A DNA stretch of 64,000 nucleotides from Anaerolineae bacterium (GTDB lineage: Bacteria > Chloroflexota > Anaerolineae > Anaerolineales > Anaerolineaceae): positions 124,001 to 188,000 of the forward strand of contig JABUFD010000005.1 of the NCBI GenBank assembly GCA_013314735.1, in the 5' to 3' direction. Position numbers and translations under genes: made by a program. This document shows positions 19,534-28,545 of the stretch, one piece after another. The number at the start of each line of letters is the position of its first letter. The first letter of the stretch is position 1. A model generated the notes under the pieces. It was not told the origin of the DNA, did no database searches, and worked only from the letters and a program-made list of their open reading frames with translations.

Positions 19534-20870
19534 TTTGTCTCTCCTTTTGGATTGGTTTTGCTGCTCTTGTGGTGCAGCAGTTGTTCTTTCAGGGTGGCTT
19601 CGAGGTCATCCAGGAACAACTGGAATTGTTCATGGTCCCATAAGCCCAAATCGGATAAGATATCCCCGCCCAACTGTTGCACATTGCTGCGCACCTTTTC
19701 CATTGCCTGCCGGGCAGCGGTTGGCGCAGTGCGGGGGCCTTCGCATACAGCCTGCCAGCACAGGTCAGCAATCGTATAGGCGGCTTCGGCATGCCCCAGC
19801 GCGGTGGCTTTTTCACGGATGCGTTTCAGGCGTTTGCGGTTTTTCATCAACCAGTGATGTACCACTTCCAGCGCAGCCAGTGGCGTCTGGACGAAAGCCC
19901 CGGCGCCGTTTTCGGTGACGTAACGGGCATTACCCTCCTCCTGCCCGGGGATGGCCTCAACGATCAGCATTGGCAAACCGCACGCAAGCGCTTCGGTCGT
20001 GATCAGACCCCCGGCCTTGCAGATGATGGCGTCCGCGGCGTGCAGCAACGGTGCCATGTTTTCCACAAACTGGTACAGGAACACGGGGATGTGCCATTCC
20101 ATTTGCTGCAATTCCTGGTAAAGTGCCTCATCGCGTCCGCATACCACTGCCAATTGGAGTCTGCCGCCGTAGTGGTTGATCACATTCAACACTGGCAGCA
20201 GTTGTTTCACCCGCTTGCTGCCCACCGCCAGGAATGTGGTCCGGTTCATTTTCCACCCCAGCGCTTTGCGCAGGATGGTGCGGTTATCCGGGATTTGGCT
20301 GAGTTGGGGATTGACCGGGATGCCGGTCAGGTGGATGCGGCTGCGGGGAATGCCTGCCTTTTCCGCCTGTGCTGCCACCTGCTCGGTGGGAACCAGGCAG
20401 GTATCGATATGGCGGTTGTACCAGATTTGATGCACAGTGACCAGGTCGGTGATCACCAGGAGCGTGGGAATGCGGATGCCTTTGCTTTCAAAAACACTAT
20501 GCAATGCGGCACTGTAGAGCGGGTAAGTTGAGAGAATGGCATCGGGTTGATGGGTTTCGATCATTTGCGCGGTGGCGTTGAACAGTGCAACCGACAGGGC
20601 GCCTTCTCCGATGGCAGTGGTGATGCTGTCATCGCTGGCCTCATACCCGATCTGGTACAATTCTGGCGCGCGGCGAACCAATTTGTCATAATCATTCTGC
20701 GAATCACGCAGGATTTTGGGCGTCTGGGGTGAATCCAGCAGATTGATGATTGGCGCATCCAATTGGTCACCATACTTTTCCTTCACGGCGGCCTGTACCG
20801 CGTTGGCCGCGATGCGGTGCCCAAATCCTGCATCAGCAGTCAGGATCACCAACTTCTTTTTTTGTGCCAT
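19530..20870 (-). CDS. MGDG synthase-like glycosyltransferase (GT28 fold)
   Basis: 446 residues. The N-terminal half has the MGDG_synth signature (TADAGFGHRIAANAV, then YPLYSAALH), and the C-terminal half has the GT-B donor-binding segment (ADAIICKAGGLITTEALACGLPMLIVE, PGQEEGNA). Relatives transfer galactose or glucose from UDP-sugar to diacylglycerol, or work like MurG; a membrane glycolipid is the likely product. I chose the internal ATG because AAAGG lies about 9 bases before it, while the first ATG, eight codons earlier, has none. Coupled by overlap to alaX. Confidence 0.86.
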   Translation of the reverse strand: MAQKKKLVILTADAGFGHRIAANAVQAAVKEKYGDQLDAPIINLLDSPQTPKILRDSQNDYDKLVRRAPELYQIGYEASDDSITTAIGEGALSVALFNATAQMIETHQPDAILSTYPLYSAALHSVFESKGIRIPTLLVITDLVTVHQIWYNRHIDTCLVPTEQVAAQAEKAGIPRSRIHLTGIPVNPQLSQIPDNRTILRKALGWKMNRTTFLAVGSKRVKQLLPVLNVINHYGGRLQLAVVCGRDEALYQELQQMEWHIPVFLYQFVENMAPLLHAADAIICKAGGLITTEALACGLPMLIVEAIPGQEEGNARYVTENGAGAFVQTPLAALEVVHHWLMKNRKRLKRIREKATALGHAEAAYTIADLCWQAVCEGPRTAPTAARQAMEKVRSNVQQLGGDILSDLGLWDHEQFQLFLDDLEATLKEQLLHHKSSKTNPKGETK

Positions 20871-21076
20871 ATCCGTAGACCTTTCACTGATCATGGTTCT
20901 GCTTTGTCAGGAATGATAGCATAAAAAATCCTCCCGGTTGTGTTCCAGCCGTTATGGTGTGGATAATGTTCGGATGGCATTGAACATGCACACCAATCTG
21001 CACGCAGAATTTTGTTAACGGTTGAGGCTGTTTCAGGTTAAAATGAAATAGTCATCTGGCAGCAAGGAGGTTGCGC

Positions 21077-22207
21077 ATGCGGAAATTCTCGATTCGGAAA
21101 ACCAGTCTGGGGGTGTCTGCCCTGCTGTTCCTGATCCTGGTTTCCTGCAACCTGTTGGACGGCATCATGGGCGGCAGTGATGGGTTTTCTGCTGATGCCC
21201 AGGCAGCAACAGAGATCGCGCTGGTGGTGGAAATGACAGAAAACGCACTGCCCCAGCCGCAGCCCTTTTTAACCCAGACCCAGCAAGCCATGCTGGGTCC
21301 CTCCGCGACAGCCACACAACCCGCGACCGCCACGATGGAAGCAACCCAAACACCGCGGCCCGGTGAAACGCAAACCCCGGTTCTCGCTTTTACTTATACC
21401 CCAACCGTCATTTATACACCAACCCCCAGCCAAACACCTGTGCCTACTTTCACACCCACAGCCACAAAGCCGTTTGTCACCGACGACCAAAAGGCACGTA
21501 TTCAAAACGCGCGCGTGCTGGTTCTGGAAGATGTTGCTGGCGATCCACTGCTGGTGCCGCGAATTGATACTGTGTTGGGCAATATGGGGTTAACCGGTGA
21601 AAATGTGGTCAATACACATGATGCCACCGGGATTTTTGTCGAATTGTTAAATTCTGACCAGACCTGGGACCTGATCATTGTGGCAACTGAGCAGCGCACC
21701 GAAGCGCGCCTGGATATCTGGGATGCACTGTTGGAACACGTTAACCGGGGTGGGGCATTGATTATTGAAGCCTGGTACCTGGATGAGATCAGCGGCGGGT
21801 CAATCAAACCGCTGCTGGACACCTGCGGGGTGCAGGTGCTGAAGGATTGGTACCGCGTGGAAGAGGATGAAGCCTATAATTTTGTCGTCTATGATATCGC
21901 GGATAACAATCACCGCCTGTTTCACCAGCCTCGCAAAGTGGATATGCCACTGATCCCCACTTTTTATTGGATCGGTGATATGGGCGATCTGATGGAAATC
22001 CTCCCGGTTTCCAATTCGGCACTGGTCGGTGGTCTGCATGTGCGTAATACGGCCCAGTTTGGACTGTTGACAGAATGCGTCGAAGGGCGGATGATCCTGC
22101 AGACATTCTCGACCCACAGTTATAAAAAAGCTGATACCCTGGCTTTATGGGAAAACTACATCACCAATGCGCTGCTTTCCCATTTTGCCTATGTGGATTT
22201 GCATTAA
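21077..22207 (+). CDS. Lipoprotein with Thr/Pro linker and GATase1/ThuA-like domain
   Basis: 376 residues. A short signal with the lipobox VSCN gives lipidation at about Cys25, then a long Thr/Pro-rich linker (TQTPVL, YTPTPSQTPVPTFTP), then a Rossmann-like domain beginning NARVLVLEDVAG with DLIIVATEQ and GGALIIEAWYLDEI, similar to glutamine-amidotransferase-like or DUF4350-type folds; no catalytic Cys triad is evident. The ATG is 6 bases after AAGGAGG; an in-frame TTG touching the ribosome binding site is not used. Role unknown; it faces outward. Confidence 0.75.
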   Translation: MRKFSIRKTSLGVSALLFLILVSCNLLDGIMGGSDGFSADAQAATEIALVVEMTENALPQPQPFLTQTQQAMLGPSATATQPATATMEATQTPRPGETQTPVLAFTYTPTVIYTPTPSQTPVPTFTPTATKPFVTDDQKARIQNARVLVLEDVAGDPLLVPRIDTVLGNMGLTGENVVNTHDATGIFVELLNSDQTWDLIIVATEQRTEARLDIWDALLEHVNRGGALIIEAWYLDEISGGSIKPLLDTCGVQVLKDWYRVEEDEAYNFVVYDIADNNHRLFHQPRKVDMPLIPTFYWIGDMGDLMEILPVSNSALVGGLHVRNTAQFGLLTECVEGRMILQTFSTHSYKKADTLALWENYITNALLSHFAYVDLH

Positions 22208-22216
22208 CCACAGACC

Positions 22217-25078
22217 TTACTCAACCGTAAAGAATATGTCTTCTGAGCGGGTGGCGTTGCCGGCCAGGTCAATGACCTCGATGGTTGACAGGTAATTGCC
22301 GGGTGCCAAAGCGACGAAGGCCGTGTATGGAGATTGAGTGCGTTCTGCTGCCAGTTTGCCATTGATATACCAGCGAACAGCGGCCACCCCCAGGTTATCC
22401 TCTGGCCGTACCTGGAAAGTTACTTCACCAGCCGGGTTCCGCTGCAGAATGTCAGCCGGTTGGGGAGCGAGGATGGTCATCTCTGGTGGTTCGTTGTCGA
22501 CCGTCACCTGGATCGTGGCAGTCTCAATTTCCTGTGTACCGCGCTGGACGATCAGCCGGACAGCGTACAGGCCTTCCAGCCCGGTGGTGTCCCATTGTGT
22601 CAACAGGCCATCGCGTACCCGGCTCTGACCTGCATCACCAACCTGAATCCACTGCTGTGGGTTCAGGCCTTCACCGGCCTGGATGCGGTAGTTGGTGAAA
22701 CCGCTTCCGCTGGCGGTTCCGATAATATCAACCATCCCACTGACGTAAGTAAAGATGCCGGGAGAGGTAATATGTGTATCTGGCAAGGGCGGCGGGAGTT
22801 GAATGGCATCATAACTGTCTGGCGGCACGGGCAGGTCCATGGATTGTGCCCACGCCTGGGCTTCGGGAGGAACGATCAGAAATATTTGTTCTTCAATTAA
22901 TTCCAGCGGAGTAAATACGGTTGCCAGGCGGCCGGTTTCCCGGTTGATGGATAGTTTGCGGTAAAGGGTGTCTGCCGTTCCCGGCTGGTTGCCCTCGAGG
23001 AACAACTCACTCACCAGGCTGGGGCAATCATCGGTTGGCAGCAGGCCGGAGGGGTCGCAGACGATCGCCTGGGCGATACCGGCAGGCTGGTCCCAACCGT
23101 GCGCTGGAAAGGGCTGGGTGGCATACTGAATCAGGGCATGCCAGAGTCCGGCGGAAAAACGGTAATCCAATGCTGCCTGCGGCGGGGCGGCGACCCAGGT
23201 GACCACCAGGCGTTCGGGGGTGTAACCAACCGTCCAGCTTTGACTGCGCTGATCGGCGAATCCAATGGTAGCTGCGCTGGGGCGGCCAATGCTGAGCGGA
23301 CTGGGGTAGCCAAAGGTCAGACGGCGGCTGACTTCGTCTGTAAGAATGTCATGTACCAGGAACGCCAATGACGGGCTGAGGAGCGAGCGGACCTGCGGTT
23401 GCAGCGAAGGCAGTACCATGGGTTCTTTACCTGCTTCGTTGATCGAAAGCACCATCGCCGGCTCCACCAGCCATGGCCCACTGTTCTCAATCGCGGTCTG
23501 GGTGCCCATGTTGGCGAATGTGCTGTAGGCCAGCGCGGTTTGCAGGAGGCTGGTTTCGCCACCCCGGAAAACCAGTGACGCACCGCTTTCAATGGAACTG
23601 GCTGGTTCCCAACCCATCTGCCGGATGAGTTCGAGGACATCATCAGTTCCTAATTCTTCCATCCATTCAGCGAAAACGAGGGCATCATCATTGGCGAGGG
23701 CGGTTCTGGTGCGGATTGGTCCCTGAAATTGTTCATCCGCAGTTACCCATGCCGCCAGATCTGCGGATTCATCACCCGGAATATCCCAGCGCAGGGTGGC
23801 AGGTCCAGCACCGCGGGTGAATGCTGCCAATGCGATGAAAGGTGATAGCAGGCCGCCGGGTTGTTGTTCCACGGGCAGGGCTGACTGAGAAGAATCATCG
23901 GTCAGACGGTTTACATACGCCAGCACCTCTGCACTGCGCGGGTCGAGAATTACTACGCTGCCTTGCATCTGTTCCCACAACGAACCCGAGGAAGGCGGTA
24001 AAGGCGAGAGGAGTTTCGCGGAAGGGCAATCGTCCATGGATACTGCCAGGCCGCTCTGCCGGTTGTTAATGCGGTCAAATTGCACCCGGGTACTGCATTC
24101 TGCCTGCTGCTGCAGATCTGCATCCAATGTTGTGATGATGGTGAAACCGCCCTGTTCCAGGCGCTTGCGCGGGATTTCTCGCTCCAACATTGCCAGTACT
24201 TGTTCGACAAAAGCAGTTGTTCCATTGGAACCTTCTTCAGGCTTTTGGGTGAGAACGATATCCACCTTCATGGCCTGGTTAAAGTCCTCCACCTTTACAA
24301 CTCCGGTGTCTCGCATGACCGTGAGGAGGGCATCCTTGTTTTCCAGGACAGCTGCGGGGGAATCCCAGGGATTCAATGCGGGTGACTGGGCAGCTGCCAG
24401 CAAAACAGCCGCCTCCGCAAAGTTCAATTCAGACGCACTTTTGCCAAAGTAGGCTTGCGCAGCCGTTTCCGCCCCGTATAAGCCACTGCCGTAATCAGTG
24501 CTGTTCAGGCGCCAAAGCAGAACTTGATCATGCCCATATTCAAGCAGCAGTTGTGCAGAAATGAACCCAACCACCAGTTGATCTGGTTCCGGGTGTTGCC
24601 ATAATAACAATTCATTCACCAGCCTGGCAGTGATGCCGGATTGTCCTTCGGTACCAGACCAGAACCCATCAAACAAGCTTCGTTCGTAGAAATCCGGATC
24701 TTCCATTGCGACCGTTAATTGCGCCAGGGGTAAAGACCGGATTTCCTCACCAGCCAGTGTGAGTACGGCACGTTCCACGCCTGCCGGTGAGAGTTCAGCC
24801 AATAAAATGGCCCCACTGCGGTCCATCAATTGTGTGGGTTGAAGCAAAACACCGTCCTGGGGGTTCAACAAACGTTCCAATTCTCCGGGGGGGGGTAACT
24901 GGTCAATTTGGCGTGCCAGGCTGATGGAACCTGCCAGCAGGACTGTGAGAATTCCCAGAAGCAGCACCGCACCGATGGTAAGGGAAATTTTTCCAATGAT
25001 CGTCGTCGGCCGACGGGATTGCTGTTTTCTGCGGGTACGGCGGTTATGAAAGATACGATAGATGCGCAGGGTGTTCAA
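22217..25078 (-). CDS. Class A PBP-like protein with apparently inactive catalytic domains
   Basis: 953 residues: short cytoplasmic basic region, one membrane helix (about 28-54), a GT51-like domain (about 80-245), a transpeptidase-like domain (about 375-660) and C-terminal Ig-like domains (about 765-953). The overall order matches class A penicillin-binding proteins/PBP1C. In the transglycosylase, Glu126 (AMEDPDFYE) is kept, but the usual STITQQ reads SGITAR and the second-Glu region reads LVVGF. In the transpeptidase, aligned positions of SxxK read GLLS (409-412), SxN reads DDA (464-466), and KTG reads TIG (604-606). Acylation chemistry seems impossible; it may be a structural or binding protein. 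It follows the TPR gene by 11 bases. Confidence 0.85.
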   Translation of the reverse strand: MNTLRIYRIFHNRRTRRKQQSRRPTTIIGKISLTIGAVLLLGILTVLLAGSISLARQIDQLPPPGELERLLNPQDGVLLQPTQLMDRSGAILLAELSPAGVERAVLTLAGEEIRSLPLAQLTVAMEDPDFYERSLFDGFWSGTEGQSGITARLVNELLLWQHPEPDQLVVGFISAQLLLEYGHDQVLLWRLNSTDYGSGLYGAETAAQAYFGKSASELNFAEAAVLLAAAQSPALNPWDSPAAVLENKDALLTVMRDTGVVKVEDFNQAMKVDIVLTQKPEEGSNGTTAFVEQVLAMLEREIPRKRLEQGGFTIITTLDADLQQQAECSTRVQFDRINNRQSGLAVSMDDCPSAKLLSPLPPSSGSLWEQMQGSVVILDPRSAEVLAYVNRLTDDSSQSALPVEQQPGGLLSPFIALAAFTRGAGPATLRWDIPGDESADLAAWVTADEQFQGPIRTRTALANDDALVFAEWMEELGTDDVLELIRQMGWEPASSIESGASLVFRGGETSLLQTALAYSTFANMGTQTAIENSGPWLVEPAMVLSINEAGKEPMVLPSLQPQVRSLLSPSLAFLVHDILTDEVSRRLTFGYPSPLSIGRPSAATIGFADQRSQSWTVGYTPERLVVTWVAAPPQAALDYRFSAGLWHALIQYATQPFPAHGWDQPAGIAQAIVCDPSGLLPTDDCPSLVSELFLEGNQPGTADTLYRKLSINRETGRLATVFTPLELIEEQIFLIVPPEAQAWAQSMDLPVPPDSYDAIQLPPPLPDTHITSPGIFTYVSGMVDIIGTASGSGFTNYRIQAGEGLNPQQWIQVGDAGQSRVRDGLLTQWDTTGLEGLYAVRLIVQRGTQEIETATIQVTVDNEPPEMTILAPQPADILQRNPAGEVTFQVRPEDNLGVAAVRWYINGKLAAERTQSPYTAFVALAPGNYLSTIEVIDLAGNATRSEDIFFTVE

Positions 25079-25089
25079 AAGCTCACGCC

Positions 25090-26994
25090 TTATCCATTAT
25101 CGGTCGGGGTCGGGGTGGCGGTGGGGGTCCGTGTCGGCGAAGGAGTACGGGTAGCGGTCGGGGTACGGGTGGGTGTCCCGACCGGTGTGCCCGGTTCTGT
25201 CGCGGTTGTCGTTGGCGTTCGGGTAGGGGTGCTGCTTCTCGTCGGAGTTTGACTGGGTGTGGCGGTATGGCTGCGTTCAATGCCTGCCAGAGCGTCGTCA
25301 TACCAGCCTGCCGGTAGGATTTCCTTGGGTAACTGGGATAACGCCAGCCAATCACGATAAGCCAGGTTGTTATAACCCATCTCAGTGCTGCACGTTGCAC
25401 GGTAGTAATACACTTGCGCCAGCTGCGGGATATTATCGGCGGCGTAGACTTCCGCACGGTCAAAGTAATAGAATGATTTTTCGCAGTTATCCATTCCACG
25501 GTGTGCCTGGGCGATCCCGAGGTTTATCTCAAAGGATTTGGGGTCTTTCCTGTATGCCAGCAGCATGTGGGCCAGGGCGGTTTCATAGTCAGCCTGCACC
25601 AGGGCAAACGCGCCCTGGTAGTAGGCTGCGGAGGGATCGTTGGGATTGATCTCGGTGGATACTGTAAAGGCATCCTGCGCCTGGTCGGGTAGTTCCAACA
25701 TGGCATAGCTGTAACCGAGTTTCGCCCACACCTCGGCATTTTCTTCACCGGTGTACACAGCCGAGATGCGCAGGGGTTCCACAGCCTGGGCGTAATTCCC
25801 GGCAGCGAAGTAGATATCACCCATCCATTGGTAGACCTCGAGAATGGTTCCATCCAGCTGCTGGGCAGTGGTGATATAGTCGATTGCTTTTTCAGGCTGG
25901 TTCAGTGACAGATACAGGCGGGAAAATGCCATGTAAACGTCCGGATTGTTCGGCAGCAGTTTGCTGACCTCAGTCAGGATCGGAATCGCCTCCATGCCCT
26001 GCCCCTGCTCGATGTAGATATCGGCCAGGGCCAGGTAGGTATCTGGCAGGTTTTCATCCGCCTCCAATGCTGCCTCCAATTTCGTCACGGCTGCTTTCCA
26101 ATCTTTGGGGTTCTGCTGGTACAGACTCAATCCCTGTCCCAGCAGTGCCGGCGCATACGCGGGGTCGATGGTGAGTGCTTTGTTGTAATTTTGCATGGCC
26201 AGCTGGTGGTTTTCATCCTGCAGGCGGTAGGCTTCCCCCAGGTAGTACCATGCATCCGCGGCGTCCGGTTCTTTTTCCAGCAGTGCTTCCAGGTTGCGGA
26301 TGGCAGTATCCCAATCCTGGCGCTGGAAGGCACTGATTACACTGCGGTTTTCCTCATACTGATTGTAACTCAATAGCACGTATGGTGTACGCGTGGGGAC
26401 CGGGGTGGCGGTCAGTGCGATCATGTCTGCCAGGGGGGTCTGTTTATTGAGGATGTCCAGGTTAAAGAACAGAAACTCATGCGGCAGGGCGGTGGGGGTA
26501 GCGCTGGGTGTGGAGGTTTGCAGAACGCCGAACGCGCCTGTTTTGGGGCGGAGCAGCCGACTGATTCCGAGACCGCCGAATACCAGGACTGCGATTACCA
26601 CAAGCCCCAGCGCGCCAAAGAACACCGGTCGCCACAAACCAGCCATGATGTATTGCTGGATTGCCGTTGGCGCTGTAATTCCCTGGAGTTTTTCCCAATC
26701 GCGCCGCTGCTGTTGGAATGGGATTTTCATTGCCTTGCGGTGTTCGCTGTCACCCATCGCTGCCAGCGCATGCCGTGCCGCTTTGTTGTTGGGATCCAAT
26801 TTGGTGACCTGTTCCAGGCAGAATTTACGTTCTTTCTGGGTTTCCACTACCGCGGAAAGCCACAGCCAAACCTCTGGATTGGCTTTTTCTGTCTTGATGA
26901 CTTCGGTTAATAACACACGCGCACGGTGAGAATCGCCGTTTTGAATGGCGGCTTTCGCTTCCATTAATTGACGCTGCGCACGTGAGGATGCCAT
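25090..26994 (-). CDS. Membrane-anchored TPR protein with Thr/Pro-rich tail
   Basis: 634 residues. An N-terminal TPR-like cytoplasmic segment (1-80) and a membrane helix (about 122-142) precede an external region with roughly ten TPR units (about 195-570; examples ADAWYYLGEAYRLQ, PAYAPALLGQGLSLYQ, VYMAFSRLYLSLNQPEKA), and a 60-residue TPTRTPTATRTPS tail. TPR arrays hold protein partners. The tail is encoded by a CAC/ACC/ACG-rich low-complexity stretch that could slip. There is no ribosome binding site; TGCTAAACT, an extended -10, ends 6 bases before the ATG. Cotranscribed with the PBP-like gene, so it may scaffold a cell-wall complex. Confidence 0.85.
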   Translation of the reverse strand: MASSRAQRQLMEAKAAIQNGDSHRARVLLTEVIKTEKANPEVWLWLSAVVETQKERKFCLEQVTKLDPNNKAARHALAAMGDSEHRKAMKIPFQQQRRDWEKLQGITAPTAIQQYIMAGLWRPVFFGALGLVVIAVLVFGGLGISRLLRPKTGAFGVLQTSTPSATPTALPHEFLFFNLDILNKQTPLADMIALTATPVPTRTPYVLLSYNQYEENRSVISAFQRQDWDTAIRNLEALLEKEPDAADAWYYLGEAYRLQDENHQLAMQNYNKALTIDPAYAPALLGQGLSLYQQNPKDWKAAVTKLEAALEADENLPDTYLALADIYIEQGQGMEAIPILTEVSKLLPNNPDVYMAFSRLYLSLNQPEKAIDYITTAQQLDGTILEVYQWMGDIYFAAGNYAQAVEPLRISAVYTGEENAEVWAKLGYSYAMLELPDQAQDAFTVSTEINPNDPSAAYYQGAFALVQADYETALAHMLLAYRKDPKSFEINLGIAQAHRGMDNCEKSFYYFDRAEVYAADNIPQLAQVYYYRATCSTEMGYNNLAYRDWLALSQLPKEILPAGWYDDALAGIERSHTATPSQTPTRSSTPTRTPTTTATEPGTPVGTPTRTPTATRTPSPTRTPTATPTPTDNG

Positions 26995-27012
26995 GGATGT
27001 AGTTTAGCACAA
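26995..27012 (-). promoter_or_regulatory. Candidate leaderless promoter of the TPR gene
   Basis: TGCTAAACT on the minus strand (an extended -10 form) ends 6 bases before the ATG and no ribosome binding site is present. The -35 is not evident. Confidence 0.35.
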
Positions 27013-27047
27013 CGAAAATGGATGGGCAAGCGGTGCACTGCCACCAA

Positions 27048-27527
27048 CTACGGCTTGATCTTACGGGTGATGATGTGTTCAGGGGTGGCAGGCAGGTCTG
27101 CCAATGAAAGCTTCAGAAATGCGGGAACCAGCGGGATTCCATTCAACTGGTGGATATCAACCCAACGGAAGAACAGGCGCGCATCGCCTTCGCGGCCCTG
27201 AAATTCACCATCTTCCGCGCCGTCCGCAGTTACCAGATAATAGAAGGAAACCTCGTGGATCTTTTTGCCATTGGCGCGCAAGTAAAAATTCTCCGAAATC
27301 CATAACAGGCGTTCGATCCGTATTTGCAGGTTGGCTTCCTCTGCCATTTCACGGATCAACGCCTGGCGGGAATCTTCATCAGGGTTCATCCGACCGCCTG
27401 GCAGCGACCAGTATTCAGACCCTTCATACTGGTAGATCAACACCTTGCCGTTGCGGATGGCAACTGCGGTGGAGCGGAGCTTGAATTTGATTTCAGTGCG
27501 TTTGGCTTTGGCCCTGGCTTTTTTCAT
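27048..27527 (-). CDS. NUDIX hydrolase
   Basis: 159 residues. The NUDIX box reads GGRMNPDEDSRQALIREMAEEANL, i.e. Gx5Ex7REUxEE with Ala for the usual Gly, so metal and pyrophosphate binding should be intact. Substrates are nucleoside diphosphates linked to another moiety; specificity is unknown. The ATG lies inside the upstream YihY gene (35-base overlap), and a longer in-frame extension into YihY is not credible. The N-terminal ARAKAKRTEIKFK is strongly basic. Confidence 0.85.
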   Translation of the reverse strand: MKKARAKAKRTEIKFKLRSTAVAIRNGKVLIYQYEGSEYWSLPGGRMNPDEDSRQALIREMAEEANLQIRIERLLWISENFYLRANGKKIHEVSFYYLVTADGAEDGEFQGREGDARLFFRWVDIHQLNGIPLVPAFLKLSLADLPATPEHIITRKIKP

Positions 27528-28485
27528 CGGTGATTCCGGCAAGATGGTATCGATATTCAGGCAGCTTGAGGTTTTCTCTGCCGCGCAGGCGGCTGTCAGT
27601 ATAGGCTTCGATGGCTGCCGTGAGATGCGCGCAGAACAGGATGACGACAAAATTGATGTAGACCCAAAACATGAGGGTCATGATACTACCCAGTGTACCA
27701 TAGACCACCTGGTAACGAACCAGCCCGTTCTGGAGCATCCATTTGAAACCCCGACTGGTGGCTTCCAGGGCCCACATCGCAAAAAACGCCACAATGACTG
27801 CACTGCGGCCCCGGACCGGGACATTGGGCACCCAGCGATACAGGCTGAAATATACCAAAAAACGCAGCAGGAACGGCAGCAGTGCCAACAGCCAGTTCCA
27901 CAATGGCGTTTGCAGCAGGTTCAGGAATGGCAGCAGGCTGTTAATCAGGTTAACGACGGTAGTCAATGTGGTTGACAGCACCAACAGTCCCAGCAGCACA
28001 CCGATGATTGCCAGTGCCGCGATCCTGTTTTTGAACGGCTGAGCGGCAGCGCGGCGTGACCACGGCAGGTTGATGTTATACACCAGCATATAGAACACGG
28101 TGGTAGCTGACCAGAGCAAACCCACAACCGCTATGACCCCAGCAACATTGCTATTTTCGAACACGAATATGATATTGGCAAGAATGAAATCAGACGCAAA
28201 GGGGATGAATTGCATCACCCAATCCGTTACCAGGATTTGCACCTGGCTCTGGTCAACAAAGAAGGAAGCGACGATGATCATCACCAGCAGGAGTGGAAAC
28301 AGGGAAAAGATGGTGTAGTAACCAAGGCTGGCGGCAGCCATTGAGGCACGGGTTTCGCCGAAGCTTTGCAGGCAATTCACCAGGATTTCAATACCGCCAT
28401 TGCTGATGCGGTTAAGCCGCCGGTAGCTTTTCTGTACCGTCTGGCGGTATTTTTTTGTCCAACTGCGCAAGAATACGGGCGCCAT
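27493..28485 (-). CDS. YihY/virulence factor BrkB family membrane protein
   Basis: 330 residues with six membrane helices and the family motif AASLGYYTIFSLFPLLL near the N-terminus; other hallmarks are GLLWSATTVFYML and YGTLGSIMTLMFWVYI. Family function is unsettled (once called RNase BN in error). AGGAG lies 6 bases before the ATG chosen here, which is the second in-frame ATG; the first would begin directly at the ribosome binding site. The 3' end overlaps the NUDIX gene. Confidence 0.9.
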   Translation of the reverse strand: MAPVFLRSWTKKYRQTVQKSYRRLNRISNGGIEILVNCLQSFGETRASMAAASLGYYTIFSLFPLLLVMIIVASFFVDQSQVQILVTDWVMQFIPFASDFILANIIFVFENSNVAGVIAVVGLLWSATTVFYMLVYNINLPWSRRAAAQPFKNRIAALAIIGVLLGLLVLSTTLTTVVNLINSLLPFLNLLQTPLWNWLLALLPFLLRFLVYFSLYRWVPNVPVRGRSAVIVAFFAMWALEATSRGFKWMLQNGLVRYQVVYGTLGSIMTLMFWVYINFVVILFCAHLTAAIEAYTDSRLRGRENLKLPEYRYHLAGITDEKSQGQSQTH

Positions 28486-28545
28486 ATTCATCTCCTATGG
28501 GGCTGTCCCTGTATTGTAACCGGAATTATGAGCGGAAGTTGAATC

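Noticed and set aside
19677-20531. Open frame of 284 codons on the plus strand over the glycosyltransferase
   Set aside because: No motif and it is antisense to a strongly supported GT-B gene.
25085-25262. Repetitive stretch that could look like a tandem repeat array or CRISPR
   Set aside because: It is the in-frame Thr/Pro/Arg tail of the TPR protein; no regular spacers or palindromic repeats.
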